Assembly: GCF_001544875.2 (NCBI RefSeq)
Contig: NZ_FCOA02000008.1
Coordinates: 1 to 64,000, forward strand
Direction of reading: 5' to 3'
DNA length: 64,000 nucleotides
Source: Caballeronia hypogeia
GTDB lineage: Bacteria > Pseudomonadota > Gammaproteobacteria > Burkholderiales > Burkholderiaceae
Position 1 is the first letter of the stretch. Each line of letters starts with the position of its first letter. Both the position numbers and the translations under genes were made by a program. Below, piece after piece: positions 16,808-26,298 of the stretch. Below the pieces are notes generated by a model. It saw only the letters and a list, made by a program, of their open reading frames with translations, was not told the origin of the DNA and searched no databases.

Positions 16808-17257
16808 TTACTGCAGCGGCTCTTTCAATGCATCCGGCACGGGCAACGGCATCACGTCGATCCCTTCTTCGAGCAAGGCATGCGCATCCTCGGGCGTCGT
16901 GACGCCACGAATGTTGCGCGCCGGCGCCTCGTTATAGTGAATGCGCCGCGCCTCCTCGGCAAAACGCTCGCCCACGTTCTCGGTCTTCTCGATCAGCTCG
17001 CGCATGAACTGCAACGCACGCGCCTGCAAGGCCGCCGCTTTCGGCGCCGCCGCGGGCTGCGCTGGTTGCGGCGCCGCTTCGCCGCGCGCCGACGAAAGAT
17101 TCAGGCGCGGTGCGGACGGCATGCGGCTCACGTCCGTCGTCGAGCAAACCGGACACGCAATCAGCTTGCGCGACAACTGCGACTCGAACTCCTCGGTCGA
17201 GGCAAACCAGCCTTCGAACCGATGTTCGTGCGAGCACTTTAAATCGAGGACCTTCAT
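16808..17257 (-). CDS. DUF1178 family protein
   Basis: A 149-residue protein of the DUF1178 family. It opens with MKVLDLKCSHEHRFEGW and contains a CPVC pair near residue 35 that, with the early Cys-x-x-x-His, looks like a small zinc-ribbon. An Ala/Pro/Gln-rich linker (about 60-77) joins it to a helical C-terminal half. No function is established for the family. It sits between the acyl-CoA dehydrogenase operon and the Nudix gene with its own intergenic regions, so it is probably monocistronic. Confidence 0.88.
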   Translation of the reverse strand: MKVLDLKCSHEHRFEGWFASTEEFESQLSRKLIACPVCSTTDVSRMPSAPRLNLSSARGEAAPQPAQPAAAPKAAALQARALQFMRELIEKTENVGERFAEEARRIHYNEAPARNIRGVTTPEDAHALLEEGIDVMPLPVPDALKEPLQ

Positions 17258-17401
17258 GCTGATGGGTTTCGGTGAAGTTTATCTCAAATTGGTTGTTTTT
17301 GAACGGTCGTGCTTAAATGACCAACGCAAATTTCCGCGCGACGCGAACCAGTCAGTCATTTTAGCCGTTCGGCCCATCCGACGCTTCGCGTCGCCTGAAA
17401 A

Positions 17402-17431
17402 CGACGAAAGCGGCTCGAATAGCCGCTTTCG
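17402..17431 (-). terminator. Terminator of the nuo-DUF2818-Nudix operon
   Basis: An 11-bp perfect stem CGAAAGCGGCT (17405-17415) with AGCCGCTTTCG (17421-17431) and a 5-nt loop, followed on the minus strand by a T-rich GTCGTTTTC. It lies 30 bp after the Nudix stop. Confidence 0.82.
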
Positions 17432-17460
17432 CTCAACTACCTGGGCCATGTCGGCCGCGT

Positions 17461-18060
17461 TCAGTCCTCGCTCGTCTGGCCTGCCTTCCACTCACCCGAG
17501 CGAATCTTCTCCAGCCAGAACACGCCGATGATCGTCTTCACGTCGCTGATGCTGCCGTCCTTCACCCAGTTCATCAGTTGCGCCTCGTCGGCAATGAAGG
17601 TTTCGAGGAACTCGCCGTCATCGAGCTTCGCATCGCCTGCGGCGAGACCGCGCGCGAGGTAAAGATCGATGAACTCCGTCGAATAGGAAATCACCGGATG
17701 GATGCGCGTGAGAAACGTCCATTCGCGCGCCGTGTAGCCGGTCTCTTCCTGCAGCTCACGCTTCGCGCAGGTCAGTTCGTCTTCGTTCGGATCGAGCTTG
17801 CCGGCGGGAAATTCGAGCAGCACGCGGCCAACGGGATAACGGAACTGACGTTCGAGCAGCACGCGGCCGTCGTCGAACACGGGCAGGATCATCACCGCAC
17901 CGGGATGCTCGACGAACTCGCGCGTCGCGTGCTTGCCGTCGGGCAATTCGACGGTATCGCACTTGAGCGTCAGAAACTTGCCTTCATGCAGCGTGACGCT
18001 TTCGACCTTCTTTTCGATGAGGCCGTCGTCGTTGCGGGGAATCGAGGATTGGTCTGCCAT
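17461..18060 (-). CDS. Nudix hydrolase, ADP-ribose pyrophosphatase type
   Basis: A 199-residue Nudix-fold hydrolase. The Nudix box runs from GKLDPNE through KRELQEETGY (about residues 95-117) with every conserved Glu in place. The surrounding sequence (EFVEHPGAVMILP upstream, the short C-terminal helix) matches NudF-type ADP-ribose/NDP-sugar pyrophosphatases that yield AMP and ribose-5-phosphate. It is the distal gene of the complex I transcription unit, 50 bp after DUF2818. This context is conserved in Burkholderiales and fits a role in clearing NAD-derived ADP-ribose. Confidence 0.88.
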   Translation of the reverse strand: MADQSSIPRNDDGLIEKKVESVTLHEGKFLTLKCDTVELPDGKHATREFVEHPGAVMILPVFDDGRVLLERQFRYPVGRVLLEFPAGKLDPNEDELTCAKRELQEETGYTAREWTFLTRIHPVISYSTEFIDLYLARGLAAGDAKLDDGEFLETFIADEAQLMNWVKDGSISDVKTIIGVFWLEKIRSGEWKAGQTSED

Positions 18061-18110
18061 CTAAAGCCCTTTGCCTTGCGAGCAAACGAGCCGCGAACGG
18101 CGGGTGGCCG

Positions 18111-18431
18111 TCAGCGGCGTTTGACGAGATATTGATACGTGAAGCCCGGGAACGCGAACACCACGAAGAGACTGAAGGTAATGGCGTAGAACTGCCATCC
18201 CTGATCGAAGCGGTTGCCGGCGCGCGCCTCCAGCATGAAGCCCAGCGCGCCGACCGCGAAGTAAAGAACGAACAGCTCGCCGATGCGAATCCACGCGCTC
18301 TTCTTCGCCGCACGGTGTCCCGTTGGCGCCGGAAGCGGCAACGGGACGATGGCGAAGAGGCGCTGATTCAGGAACGGCACGTTGGCGAACACGAGCGCCA
18401 ACAGCACGATGAACCAGCCTGCCGCCGACAT
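18111..18431 (-). CDS. DUF2818 family membrane protein
   Basis: A 106-residue membrane protein with three hydrophobic segments (about 5-22, 50-68 and 80-98), the last ending in YQYLVKRR. I recognise it as DUF2818, a beta-proteobacterial family typically encoded right after nuoN. Its start codon overlaps the nuoN stop by one base (18431). The tight coupling suggests an accessory or assembly role for complex I, but no function is established. Confidence 0.85.
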   Translation of the reverse strand: MSAAGWFIVLLALVFANVPFLNQRLFAIVPLPLPAPTGHRAAKKSAWIRIGELFVLYFAVGALGFMLEARAGNRFDQGWQFYAITFSLFVVFAFPGFTYQYLVKRR

Positions 18432-19903
18432 TACAGCGGCAGCGTGTGCGAGATTGCCGTCAGGCAGGCCGTCATCAGCGGACCCGGCACGAGGCCGAGC
18501 ACCAGCACGGCGAGACCGTTGAACGCGAGCAGCGAACGGTTCAGGCTGCCGGCCACGATCGGCGACGAATCCGTCGGTGCATCGAAGTACATGAGCTTCA
18601 CGACACGCAGGTAGTAAAACGCGCCAACCAGCGAGGTCATCACGGCCAGCACGGCGAGCCAGGTAAGACCTGCGTTCATCGTCGCTTCGAGCACGGCGAG
18701 CTTCGCGTAGAAGCCGACCGTCGGCGGGATGCCTGCGAGCGAGAACATCATGACCATCATGACGAACGCGAACACCGGGCTGCGCTGGTTCAGGCCCTTG
18801 AAGTCCTCCAGCATTTCGGCTTCGAAATCACGGCGCGCGAGCAGCATGACCACGCCGAACGAACCGAGCGTCGTCACCAGATAGACGATGCTGTAGAACA
18901 TTGCCGAACTGTATGCGCCCGCTGCGCCGTTCACCTTGCCGTCGACCACGCCGGCCAGCAGGCCGAGCAGCACGAAGCCCATGTTGGAGATGGCCGAGTA
19001 AGCCAGCATCCGCTTGATGTTCTTCTGCACGATACCGGTGATATTGCCGACGATCAGCGAGAGCGCCGCGAGGATCACAAGCATTTCCTGCCAGTCCACT
19101 GCGAGCGGCAGCAGGCCCATCACCAGCAGGCGCAGGCCCCATGCGAACGCCGCGACCTTCGGGCCGCCGCCGGTGAGCAGCGTCATCGCGGTCGGCGCGC
19201 CTTGGTAGACGTCTGGCACCCACATATGGAACGGCACCGCGCCCATCTTGAACGCCACGCCCGCGACGATGAAGATCACGCCGAACAGCAACACCGCGTC
19301 GTTGATGTGACCCGACGCCACGGCCTTCAGCACTTCGTTCAGCTCGAGCGAGCCGGTCGCGCCGTAGAGCATCGAGATGCCGTACAGCAGGAAGCCGGAT
19401 GCGAGCGCGCCGAGCACGTAGTACTTCATCGCCGATTCGTTCGACTGTGGCACGTCCTTGCGCAGCGCGATGACCGCGTACAGCGACAGCGACATCAGTT
19501 CGAGGCCGAGATACAGCGTGAGGAAATTGTTGCCCGAGATCATCACGCACTGACCGAGCAGCGAGAAGAGACCGAGCAGGAAGAAGTCGCCGCGGAACAG
19601 GTCACGGTCTTCCAGATACTTCTTCGAGTAGATGATCGATACCGCGTAGCCCAGACACACCACGGCCTTCATCGCGCTCGCGAACGGATCGACGATGTAC
19701 ATGCGCGTGAAGAAATAATGCGGCGTCGGGTCGAGCGCGGTGAAGGCGAACCACACGCCAACGACGATCGTCGACACGAGCGCGATCAGATATGTCGTGC
19801 CGCGGCTCTTCGGGCCGAACACCGTGTCGTTCAACCAGGCCAGGACGACCGACGCCATCAGAACCGCGTCGGGCCACAAGATACTCATAGAGGCGTTTTG
19901 CAT
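18431..19903 (-). CDS. nuoN: NADH-quinone oxidoreductase subunit N
   Basis: A 490-residue antiporter-like membrane subunit of complex I with about 14 transmembrane helices. The conserved proton-channel residues of the Mrp family are visible, for example the lysine in FKMGAVPFHMWVPDVYQG (near 217) and in KRMLAYSAI. NuoN is one of three proton-pumping modules (L, M, N) and lies next to NuoK. The start could be the first ATG (19903) or the internal ATG five codons later. It is the last nuo gene, 25 bp after nuoM. Confidence 0.96.
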   Translation of the reverse strand: MQNASMSILWPDAVLMASVVLAWLNDTVFGPKSRGTTYLIALVSTIVVGVWFAFTALDPTPHYFFTRMYIVDPFASAMKAVVCLGYAVSIIYSKKYLEDRDLFRGDFFLLGLFSLLGQCVMISGNNFLTLYLGLELMSLSLYAVIALRKDVPQSNESAMKYYVLGALASGFLLYGISMLYGATGSLELNEVLKAVASGHINDAVLLFGVIFIVAGVAFKMGAVPFHMWVPDVYQGAPTAMTLLTGGGPKVAAFAWGLRLLVMGLLPLAVDWQEMLVILAALSLIVGNITGIVQKNIKRMLAYSAISNMGFVLLGLLAGVVDGKVNGAAGAYSSAMFYSIVYLVTTLGSFGVVMLLARRDFEAEMLEDFKGLNQRSPVFAFVMMVMMFSLAGIPPTVGFYAKLAVLEATMNAGLTWLAVLAVMTSLVGAFYYLRVVKLMYFDAPTDSSPIVAGSLNRSLLAFNGLAVLVLGLVPGPLMTACLTAISHTLPL

Positions 19904-19928
19904 GATCTTTTAGTTCCTCCGCACGACG

Positions 19929-21428
19929 TTACTGAGCCAGCGGCAGCTTGGACTGCGCGACGTGGGAGAGCAGGTTTTCCACCGATGCGTGCATCACGTC
20001 GGTAAAGGGCTTCGGATGCAGGCCCATGTAAAGCGTGAAGACCGCAAGAATGGCGAGCATCAGGAATTCACGGCCGCCGATGTCCTTTAGCTTCGCGACG
20101 TGGTCGTTCGCGACCGCGCCGAAGTACACGCGCTTGTACATCCACAGCGTGTAGGCCGCGCCGAGAATCAGCGTGAACGTCGCGAGGAAGGCGATCCAGA
20201 AGTTGTACTTCACCGCCGCCAGAATCACCATGAATTCACCGACGAAACCCGAGGTGCCCGGCAGCCCGCAGTTGGCCATCGCGAACAGCATCACGAACGC
20301 GGCGAACTTCGGCATCGTGTTCACGACGCCACCGTAATCCGCGATCTGACGCGAGTGGACGCGGTCGTACAGCACGCCGATGGAAAGGAACATCGCGCCC
20401 GACACGAAACCGTGCGAGATCATCTGGATGATCGCGCCTTCCACCGCGAGCTGGCTCGACGCGCCGAACATGAAGAACCCGAGCGTGACGAAACCCATGT
20501 GCGCGATCGACGAATACGCGACCAGCTTCTTCATGTCGGTCTGCACCATCGCGACCAGACCGATGTAGATCACCGCGATCAGCGACAGCGTGATGACGAC
20601 CGGCGCGAGGAAATGGCTCGCATCCGGCGCGATCGGCAGCGAGAAGCGCAGGAAACCGTACGCGCCCAGCTTCAGCATGATCGCGGCCAGCACGACCGAG
20701 CCGCCCGTCGGCGCTTCAACGTGCGCGTCCGGCAGCCAGGTGTGCACCGGGAACATCGGCACCTTCACGGCGAACGCCAGGAAGAACGCGATGAACAGCA
20801 ACACCTGCGGCGTCATGTCGATCTTCGCGGCCTGCCACGTGGCCAGATCGAACGTGCCCGTCTGCGTGTACAGATACAGCAGCGCGACCAGCATCAAGAG
20901 CGAGCCGGCCAGCGTGTACAGGAAGAACTTGAACGCCGCATAGACGCGGTTCGGGCCGCCCCACACGCCGATGATGATGTACATCGGAATCAGCGTGGCT
21001 TCGAAGAACACGTAGAACAGCAGGCCGTCCGCCGTCGAGAACACGCCGATCATGATGCCCGAGAGGATCAGGAACGCGGCCATGTATTGCGACACGCGCT
21101 CGGTGATCACTTCCCAGCCGGCGATCACGACGACCACCGTGATGAGCGCGGTCAGCACGACGAACCACATCGAGATGCCGTCCACGCCGAGGTGATACGT
21201 GATGTTGAAGCGCTCGATCCAGTTCGACTGCTCGACGAATTGCAGCGCGGCCGTCGAGTTATCGAAGCCGGTAATCAGCGGAATCGTGACGATCAGTCCG
21301 AGCACCGAGCCGACCAGCGCGAGCCAGCGCGCGGGCGCCGGATTGCGGTCGTTACCAACGGCGAGTACCAGCAGGCCAAAAATGATCGGCAGCCAGATCG
21401 CGACACTGAGAATCGGAAAAGAGTGCAT
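19929..21428 (-). CDS. nuoM: NADH-quinone oxidoreductase subunit M
   Basis: A 499-residue antiporter-like complex I subunit with 14 predicted transmembrane helices. Characteristic motifs are the proton-channel lysines in FAVKVPMFPVHTWLPDAHVEAP (near 230) and in DMKKLVAYSSIAHMG, and a Glu in the fifth helix region (FFEATLIPMY). It forms the middle proton-pumping module between NuoL and NuoN. It lies 13 bp downstream of nuoL in a single operon. Confidence 0.97.
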   Translation of the reverse strand: MHSFPILSVAIWLPIIFGLLVLAVGNDRNPAPARWLALVGSVLGLIVTIPLITGFDNSTAALQFVEQSNWIERFNITYHLGVDGISMWFVVLTALITVVVVIAGWEVITERVSQYMAAFLILSGIMIGVFSTADGLLFYVFFEATLIPMYIIIGVWGGPNRVYAAFKFFLYTLAGSLLMLVALLYLYTQTGTFDLATWQAAKIDMTPQVLLFIAFFLAFAVKVPMFPVHTWLPDAHVEAPTGGSVVLAAIMLKLGAYGFLRFSLPIAPDASHFLAPVVITLSLIAVIYIGLVAMVQTDMKKLVAYSSIAHMGFVTLGFFMFGASSQLAVEGAIIQMISHGFVSGAMFLSIGVLYDRVHSRQIADYGGVVNTMPKFAAFVMLFAMANCGLPGTSGFVGEFMVILAAVKYNFWIAFLATFTLILGAAYTLWMYKRVYFGAVANDHVAKLKDIGGREFLMLAILAVFTLYMGLHPKPFTDVMHASVENLLSHVAQSKLPLAQ

Positions 21429-21441
21429 GGGTCCCCTCGCC

Positions 21442-23511
21442 TTATTTGCCGCCGAGCGTCACAAACAGGGTCAAGAGCCCCAGCATGCCGATAATCATGG
21501 CGAACGCGTAGTGATAGATGTAACCGGATTGAAGGAAGCGGATCACACCGGCGAACCAGTTCATGAACCGCGCGCTGCCGTTGACGACGCCGTCGATGAC
21601 GACCACATCGCCCTCTTTCCACAGGCCACGGCCGATCGCAACCGCGCCCTTTGCAAACACGACCTCGTTGATCTTGTCGCAGTAGTACTTGTTGTCGAGC
21701 AGCACATAGATCGGGCGGAACATGCGGGCAACCACTGCCGGCAGATCCGGGCGCTTCATGTAGAAGAACCATGCGACGATCACGCCCAGCGCCGCGAGCC
21801 ACACCGGACCCGGGGTGATGATGCCGTGCAGCGCCATCGCGACCCAGCCGTGGAACTCTTCGGCCATTTCCTTCAGACCTTCGTGGTTCTCGGCGATGTA
21901 GATGACCTTGTCGAACACGACGCCGTGCGAGAAGAAGTCGCCGTAGATCATCGGACCGATCATGATCGCGCCGATGATGACCGACGGAATGGCGAGCAGC
22001 ACGAGCGGCAGCGTCACGACCCAAGGCGTCTCATGCGGGACGTGCGGACCGTGGCCATGACCGTGGTCGTCGTGACCGTGAGAATCGTGCCCGTGGCCAT
22101 GCGCTTCGGCGATGCCCATCGGCGACTCCGGATGCTTCGGACCGCGGAAACGCTCTTCACCGTGGAACACCATGAAGTACATGCGGAACGAGTACAGCGA
22201 CGTGACGAACACGCTAGCCACCACCGCGAAGTACGCGAAGCCCGAACCCGCCAGATGGGAGTACTTCACGGCTTCGATGATCGAGTCCTTCGAGTAGAAA
22301 CCCGCGAAGAACGGCGTGCCGATCAGCGCAAGCGAGCCGATCAGCGAAGTGATCCACGTGATCGGCATGTACTTGCGCAGGCCGCCCATGTTGCGCATGT
22401 CCTGATCGTGGTGCATGCCGATGATGACCGAGCCCGCGCCGAGGAACAGCAGTGCCTTGAAGAACGCGTGCGTGCCGAGGTGGAACACCGCCACCGGGTA
22501 CGCCGAGACGCCGAGCGCCACGGTCATGTAACCGAGCTGCGAGAGCGTGGAGTAAGCGACCACACGCTTGATGTCGTTTTGCACGACGCCCAGGAAACCC
22601 ATGAACAAGGCCGTGATCGCGCCGATGACCGTCACGAACGACAGCGCCGCATCCGAATGCTCGAACAGCGGCGACATGCGCGTCACCATGAAAATGCCGG
22701 CCGTCACCATGGTCGCCGCGTGAATCAGCGCGGAGATCGGCGTCGGGCCTTCCATCGAGTCCGGCAGCCAGACGTGCAGCGGGAACTGCGCCGACTTGCC
22801 CATCGCGCCGATGAACAGGCAGATGCAGGCAACCGTCAGCAAGCCCCAGTGCGTGCCGGGAAAGGACATCGCCGCGAGCTTGTCGCCTTGCGCAAAGACG
22901 TCGCCATAGTTCAGCGAACCGGCGAACGCGAGCAGCAGGCCGATGCCCAGCAGGAAGCCGAAGTCACCCACGCGGTTCACGATGAACGCCTTCATGTTGG
23001 CGTAGATTGCGCTCTCACGCGTGAAGTAGAAGCCGATCAGCAGATACGACACGAGACCCACCGCTTCCCAGCCGAAGAACAGCTGCAGGAAGTTGTTGCT
23101 CATGACGAGCATCAGCATCGAGAACGTGAACAGCGAGATGTACGAGAAGAAGCGCTCGTAGCCGACTTCCTCGTCCGCCATGTAGCCGATCGTGTAGATG
23201 TGCACCATTAGCGAGACGAAGGTCACGATGACCATCATCATGGCCGTGAGCGAGTCGACCAGGAAGCCGACTTCCATCTTGAGCGCGCCGACGTTCATCC
23301 ATTCGTAGATGGTCGCGTTGAAGCTCGCGCCATGCAGAACGTCGGTGAAGACGATCGCCGAGAGAATGAACGAGATGAAGACGCCGAGAATGGTGACGCT
23401 ATGCGCGCCCTTGCGCCCTACCCATTTCGCGAACAGCCCTGCGATCAGCGAGCCGGCAAGCGGCGCCAGCGGAACCGCGAGCAGGAGGTTTTCATTGAGT
23501 GTCGTGGACAT
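21442..23511 (-). CDS. nuoL: NADH-quinone oxidoreductase subunit L
   Basis: A 689-residue distal proton-pumping subunit with about 16 transmembrane helices. It has the conserved KSAQFPLHVWLPDSMEGPTP segment and the C-terminal amphipathic lateral helix region characteristic of NuoL. It is longer than E. coli NuoL (613), partly because of a His-rich loop at about residues 467-489 (alternating His with Gly and Asp) between two membrane helices, which could bind divalent metal. The start at 23511 (MSTTLNENLLLAVPLAPL) fits the family. It is transcribed 17 bp after nuoK. Confidence 0.96.
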   Translation of the reverse strand: MSTTLNENLLLAVPLAPLAGSLIAGLFAKWVGRKGAHSVTILGVFISFILSAIVFTDVLHGASFNATIYEWMNVGALKMEVGFLVDSLTAMMMVIVTFVSLMVHIYTIGYMADEEVGYERFFSYISLFTFSMLMLVMSNNFLQLFFGWEAVGLVSYLLIGFYFTRESAIYANMKAFIVNRVGDFGFLLGIGLLLAFAGSLNYGDVFAQGDKLAAMSFPGTHWGLLTVACICLFIGAMGKSAQFPLHVWLPDSMEGPTPISALIHAATMVTAGIFMVTRMSPLFEHSDAALSFVTVIGAITALFMGFLGVVQNDIKRVVAYSTLSQLGYMTVALGVSAYPVAVFHLGTHAFFKALLFLGAGSVIIGMHHDQDMRNMGGLRKYMPITWITSLIGSLALIGTPFFAGFYSKDSIIEAVKYSHLAGSGFAYFAVVASVFVTSLYSFRMYFMVFHGEERFRGPKHPESPMGIAEAHGHGHDSHGHDDHGHGHGPHVPHETPWVVTLPLVLLAIPSVIIGAIMIGPMIYGDFFSHGVVFDKVIYIAENHEGLKEMAEEFHGWVAMALHGIITPGPVWLAALGVIVAWFFYMKRPDLPAVVARMFRPIYVLLDNKYYCDKINEVVFAKGAVAIGRGLWKEGDVVVIDGVVNGSARFMNWFAGVIRFLQSGYIYHYAFAMIIGMLGLLTLFVTLGGK

Positions 23512-23528
23512 AACAGCCTAGCCTGAAA

Positions 23529-23834
23529 TTAACCTTTGAGCTGATCGAGGTCCTCGACGTTGATCGTGTCGAGGCTACGGAACAGGGTCACGAGAATCGC
23601 GAGACCGATCGCGGCTTCAGCCGCGGCCACGGTCAGCACGAAGAACACGAAGATCTGGCCGTGCACGTCGCCCAGATAGTGTGAGAACGCGACAAAATTG
23701 GTGTTCACCGCGAGCAGCATCAATTCGATGGCCATCAGGATGATGATGACGTTGCGGCGGTTCAGGAAGATGCCGACGATGCTGATCGCAAACAGGATCG
23801 CACCGAGCACGAGGTAGTGGGCAAGACTCAACAT
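23529..23834 (-). CDS. nuoK: NADH-quinone oxidoreductase subunit K
   Basis: A 101-residue, three-helix membrane subunit, the usual length for NuoK. The two functionally important glutamates of the proton-transfer axis are seen in [10 protein letters not shown] and the AEAAIGLAI helix. It packs against NuoJ and NuoN. It is separated from nuoJ by 20 bp, with a strong ribosome site in the gap. Confidence 0.97.
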   Translation of the reverse strand: MLSLAHYLVLGAILFAISIVGIFLNRRNVIIILMAIELMLLAVNTNFVAFSHYLGDVHGQIFVFFVLTVAAAEAAIGLAILVTLFRSLDTINVEDLDQLKG

Positions 23835-23854
23835 TTCTATTTATCTCCTTCCGC

Positions 23855-24544
23855 TCAGCCCTTGTTGTCCACCGTGCCCGCGCCGATGTTGCCGGTCACC
23901 GCGGGTTCCGTGGAGGCGTCGGGCGCCTGGGTTTCGGCCTGCATCTTCACGAGGCGCACGCGGTCTTCACGGCGCACCTTGACCTGCTGGCTGACGGTTT
24001 GCGTCTTCTTGTCCTTCTTGTCGCGGATCGTGAGCGAGATCGCCGCGATGATCGCGACCAGCAGCACGAGGCCCGCGATTTCGAACGCGAAGATGTAGTC
24101 CGTGTAGATGACCTTGCCGATGAGTTGCGTGTTCGGCATCAGCGCCGCGCCCGAGACGCCCGCACCGGCCGTTGCGTCGCGCAGCGGCGTAGTGGTCGCG
24201 CCGTAGCCGTGCCACAGGATCAGCGCCGTTTCGATCACGATGATCGCGCCGACGATGCTCGCGAGCGGCACGAAGCGCTTGAAATCCTTGCGCAGGACAT
24301 CAATGTTGATGTCGAGCATCATGACCACGAACAGGAACAGCACCATGACGGCGCCCACGTACACGAGAACCAGCAGAATCGCGAGGAATTCGGCTTGCAG
24401 CAGCATCCAGATCGCGGCCGCGTTGAAGAACGAGAGCACGAGGAAGAGCGCGGATGACACCGGATTGCGCGAAGTGATCACCTTCAGCGCCGACACGGTC
24501 AGCAGCAGCGCGAAGATATAGAACAGTACGGTTGTGAATTCCAT
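23855..24544 (-). CDS. nuoJ: NADH-quinone oxidoreductase subunit J
   Basis: A 229-residue membrane subunit with five predicted helices, including the conserved LVYVGAVMVLFLFVVMM segment, the third helix that contributes to the central proton axis. The C-terminal 45 residues form a soluble tail that is basic and then Ala/Thr/Glu-rich, absent from shorter NuoJ proteins. An unusually long 174-bp spacer separates it from nuoI. Confidence 0.96.
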   Translation of the reverse strand: MEFTTVLFYIFALLLTVSALKVITSRNPVSSALFLVLSFFNAAAIWMLLQAEFLAILLVLVYVGAVMVLFLFVVMMLDINIDVLRKDFKRFVPLASIVGAIIVIETALILWHGYGATTTPLRDATAGAGVSGAALMPNTQLIGKVIYTDYIFAFEIAGLVLLVAIIAAISLTIRDKKDKKTQTVSQQVKVRREDRVRLVKMQAETQAPDASTEPAVTGNIGAGTVDNKG

Positions 24545-24718
24545 GATTACCGGTTCATCGTTAGGCCATCATCAGGCATGGTGTGTCGGCGCTCGTGGCG
24601 TGCTCGTCCTTCAAACGGGCAGAAGCTCGCCGCGGCGCGCGCCGCAGTGTGCCAAACAGCAACAACAAAGTCGATTGAACGCGATGCCGAAACGCGTGGC
24701 TCGCGCATCGAACGCAAA

Positions 24719-25207
24719 TCAACGATAAGGCGCGTCCGCCGCCTTCGACGCGGCGATCTCGTTCTCGTAACGATCGCCCACCGCCAGCAGCATGTCCTTC
24801 GTGAAGTACAGATCGCCGCGCTTTTCGCCGTGATATTCGAGGATGTGCGTCTCGACGATCGAATCGACCGGGCAGCTCTCTTCGCAGAAACCGCAGAAGA
24901 TGCACTTGGTCAGGTCGATGTCGTAACGCGTCGTGCGACGGGTGTTGTCCGCGCGCGTTTCCGATTCGATCGTGATTGCCATCGCCGGGCAGACCGCCTC
25001 GCACAGCTTGCAGGCGATACAGCGTTCTTCACCGTTCTCGTAACGGCGCAGCGCGTGCAGGCCACGGAAACGCGGCGAGATCGGCGTCTTTTCTTCAGGG
25101 AACTGCACCGTGATCTTGCGCTGGAACGTGTACTTACCCGTCAGTGCGAGACCCTTCAGCAGTTCGGTCAGGAAGAAGGTCTTAAAGAAGTTCTGAATTG
25201 CATTCAT
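24719..25207 (-). CDS. nuoI: NADH-quinone oxidoreductase subunit I
   Basis: A 162-residue peripheral-arm ferredoxin-like subunit. It has two 4Fe-4S binding motifs, [12 protein letters not shown] (near residue 71) and [12 protein letters not shown] (near residue 110), carrying clusters N6a and N6b. These pass electrons from NuoG to NuoB. The amphipathic N-terminal helix anchors it to the membrane domain. It lies 24 bp after nuoH. Confidence 0.97.
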   Translation of the reverse strand: MNAIQNFFKTFFLTELLKGLALTGKYTFQRKITVQFPEEKTPISPRFRGLHALRRYENGEERCIACKLCEAVCPAMAITIESETRADNTRRTTRYDIDLTKCIFCGFCEESCPVDSIVETHILEYHGEKRGDLYFTKDMLLAVGDRYENEIAASKAADAPYR

Positions 25208-25231
25208 GATGATTTCGTCCGCTCTAGTCTC

Positions 25232-26296
25232 TTACTTCCAGATATTGAGCGGCGACATGATCCAGAAACCGACCACGACCACCCAGATCACCGACACCGG
25301 CAGGAACACCTTCCAGCCCAGACGCATGATCTGGTCGTAGCGGTAACGCGGGAACGTCGCGCGCGCCCAGATGAAGACCGACAGCAGCAGGAAAACCTTG
25401 AAGACGAACCAGAATACGCCCGGAATGAACGACAGGAAGCCGAACGGCGCATCCCAGCCGCCGAGGAACAGCGTCGTCGCGATCGCCGAGATCACGATCA
25501 TGTTGATGTACTCGGCCAGGAAGAACAGCGCGAACGCCATGCCCGAGTAATCGATCATGTGACCCGCGACGATTTCCGATTCGCCTTCCACCACGTCGAA
25601 CGGGTGACGGTTCGTTTCGGCGATGCCCGAGATGAAGTACACGACGAACATCGGCAGCAGCGGCAGCCAGTTCCACGACAGGAAATTGACGCCCCAGCCC
25701 GCGAACATGCCGCGTTGCTGCGAGTGCACGATCTCCGACATGTTCAGCGAACCGGCGACCATCAGCACCACGACGAGCGCGAAGCCCATCGAGATTTCGT
25801 AGGACACCATCTGCGCGGCGGCGCGCATCGCGCCGAGGAACGCGTACTTCGAGTTCGACGCCCAGCCCGCGAGAATCACGCCGTACACGCCGATCGACGA
25901 GATCGCCATCGCGTACAAGAGACCCGCGTTGATGTTGCCGAGCACCGCCTGCGCCTGGAACGGAATCACCGCCCACACCGCGAACGCGGGCACCACGGTC
26001 ATGATCGGCGCGATCATGTAGATCCACGGGCTCGCCGCCGTCGGCTGAATGACCTCTTTCAGCAGCAGCTTCAAGACGTCCGCGATAGGCTGCAACAGAC
26101 CGGCCGGGCCGACGCGGTTCGGGCCGAGACGCACGTGCATCCAGCCGATGAGCTTGCGCTCCCACAGAATCAGGTACGCGACGCACAGGAGGATCACGAC
26201 GGAAACCACCAGGATGCGGATCAGTGCCCACACCGTCGGCCATGCGACGCCCAGAAGCTGCGTGCCGCCTGCGTTGATCGTATCGAACAAGCCCAT
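25232..26296 (-). CDS. nuoH: NADH-quinone oxidoreductase subunit H
   Basis: A 354-residue membrane subunit with eight or nine transmembrane helices that forms the quinone entry chamber at the junction of the two arms. Conserved segments are [18 protein letters not shown] (near 57), [17 protein letters not shown] and the GWDAPFGF loop. It lies 2 bp after the nuoG stop. Confidence 0.97.
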   Translation of the reverse strand: MGLFDTINAGGTQLLGVAWPTVWALIRILVVSVVILLCVAYLILWERKLIGWMHVRLGPNRVGPAGLLQPIADVLKLLLKEVIQPTAASPWIYMIAPIMTVVPAFAVWAVIPFQAQAVLGNINAGLLYAMAISSIGVYGVILAGWASNSKYAFLGAMRAAAQMVSYEISMGFALVVVLMVAGSLNMSEIVHSQQRGMFAGWGVNFLSWNWLPLLPMFVVYFISGIAETNRHPFDVVEGESEIVAGHMIDYSGMAFALFFLAEYINMIVISAIATTLFLGGWDAPFGFLSFIPGVFWFVFKVFLLLSVFIWARATFPRYRYDQIMRLGWKVFLPVSVIWVVVVGFWIMSPLNIWK

Positions 26297-26298
26297 TT

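Noticed and set aside
18446..23211. Long plus-strand ORFs opposite nuoN, nuoM and nuoL
   Set aside because: They are Arg/His/Asp-rich antisense shadows of GC-rich genes, without domains, ribosome sites or conserved motifs.
24545..24718. Hidden gene between nuoJ and nuoI
   Set aside because: No frame with a ribosome site, plausible length or recognisable motif was found; treated only as a possible regulatory spacer.
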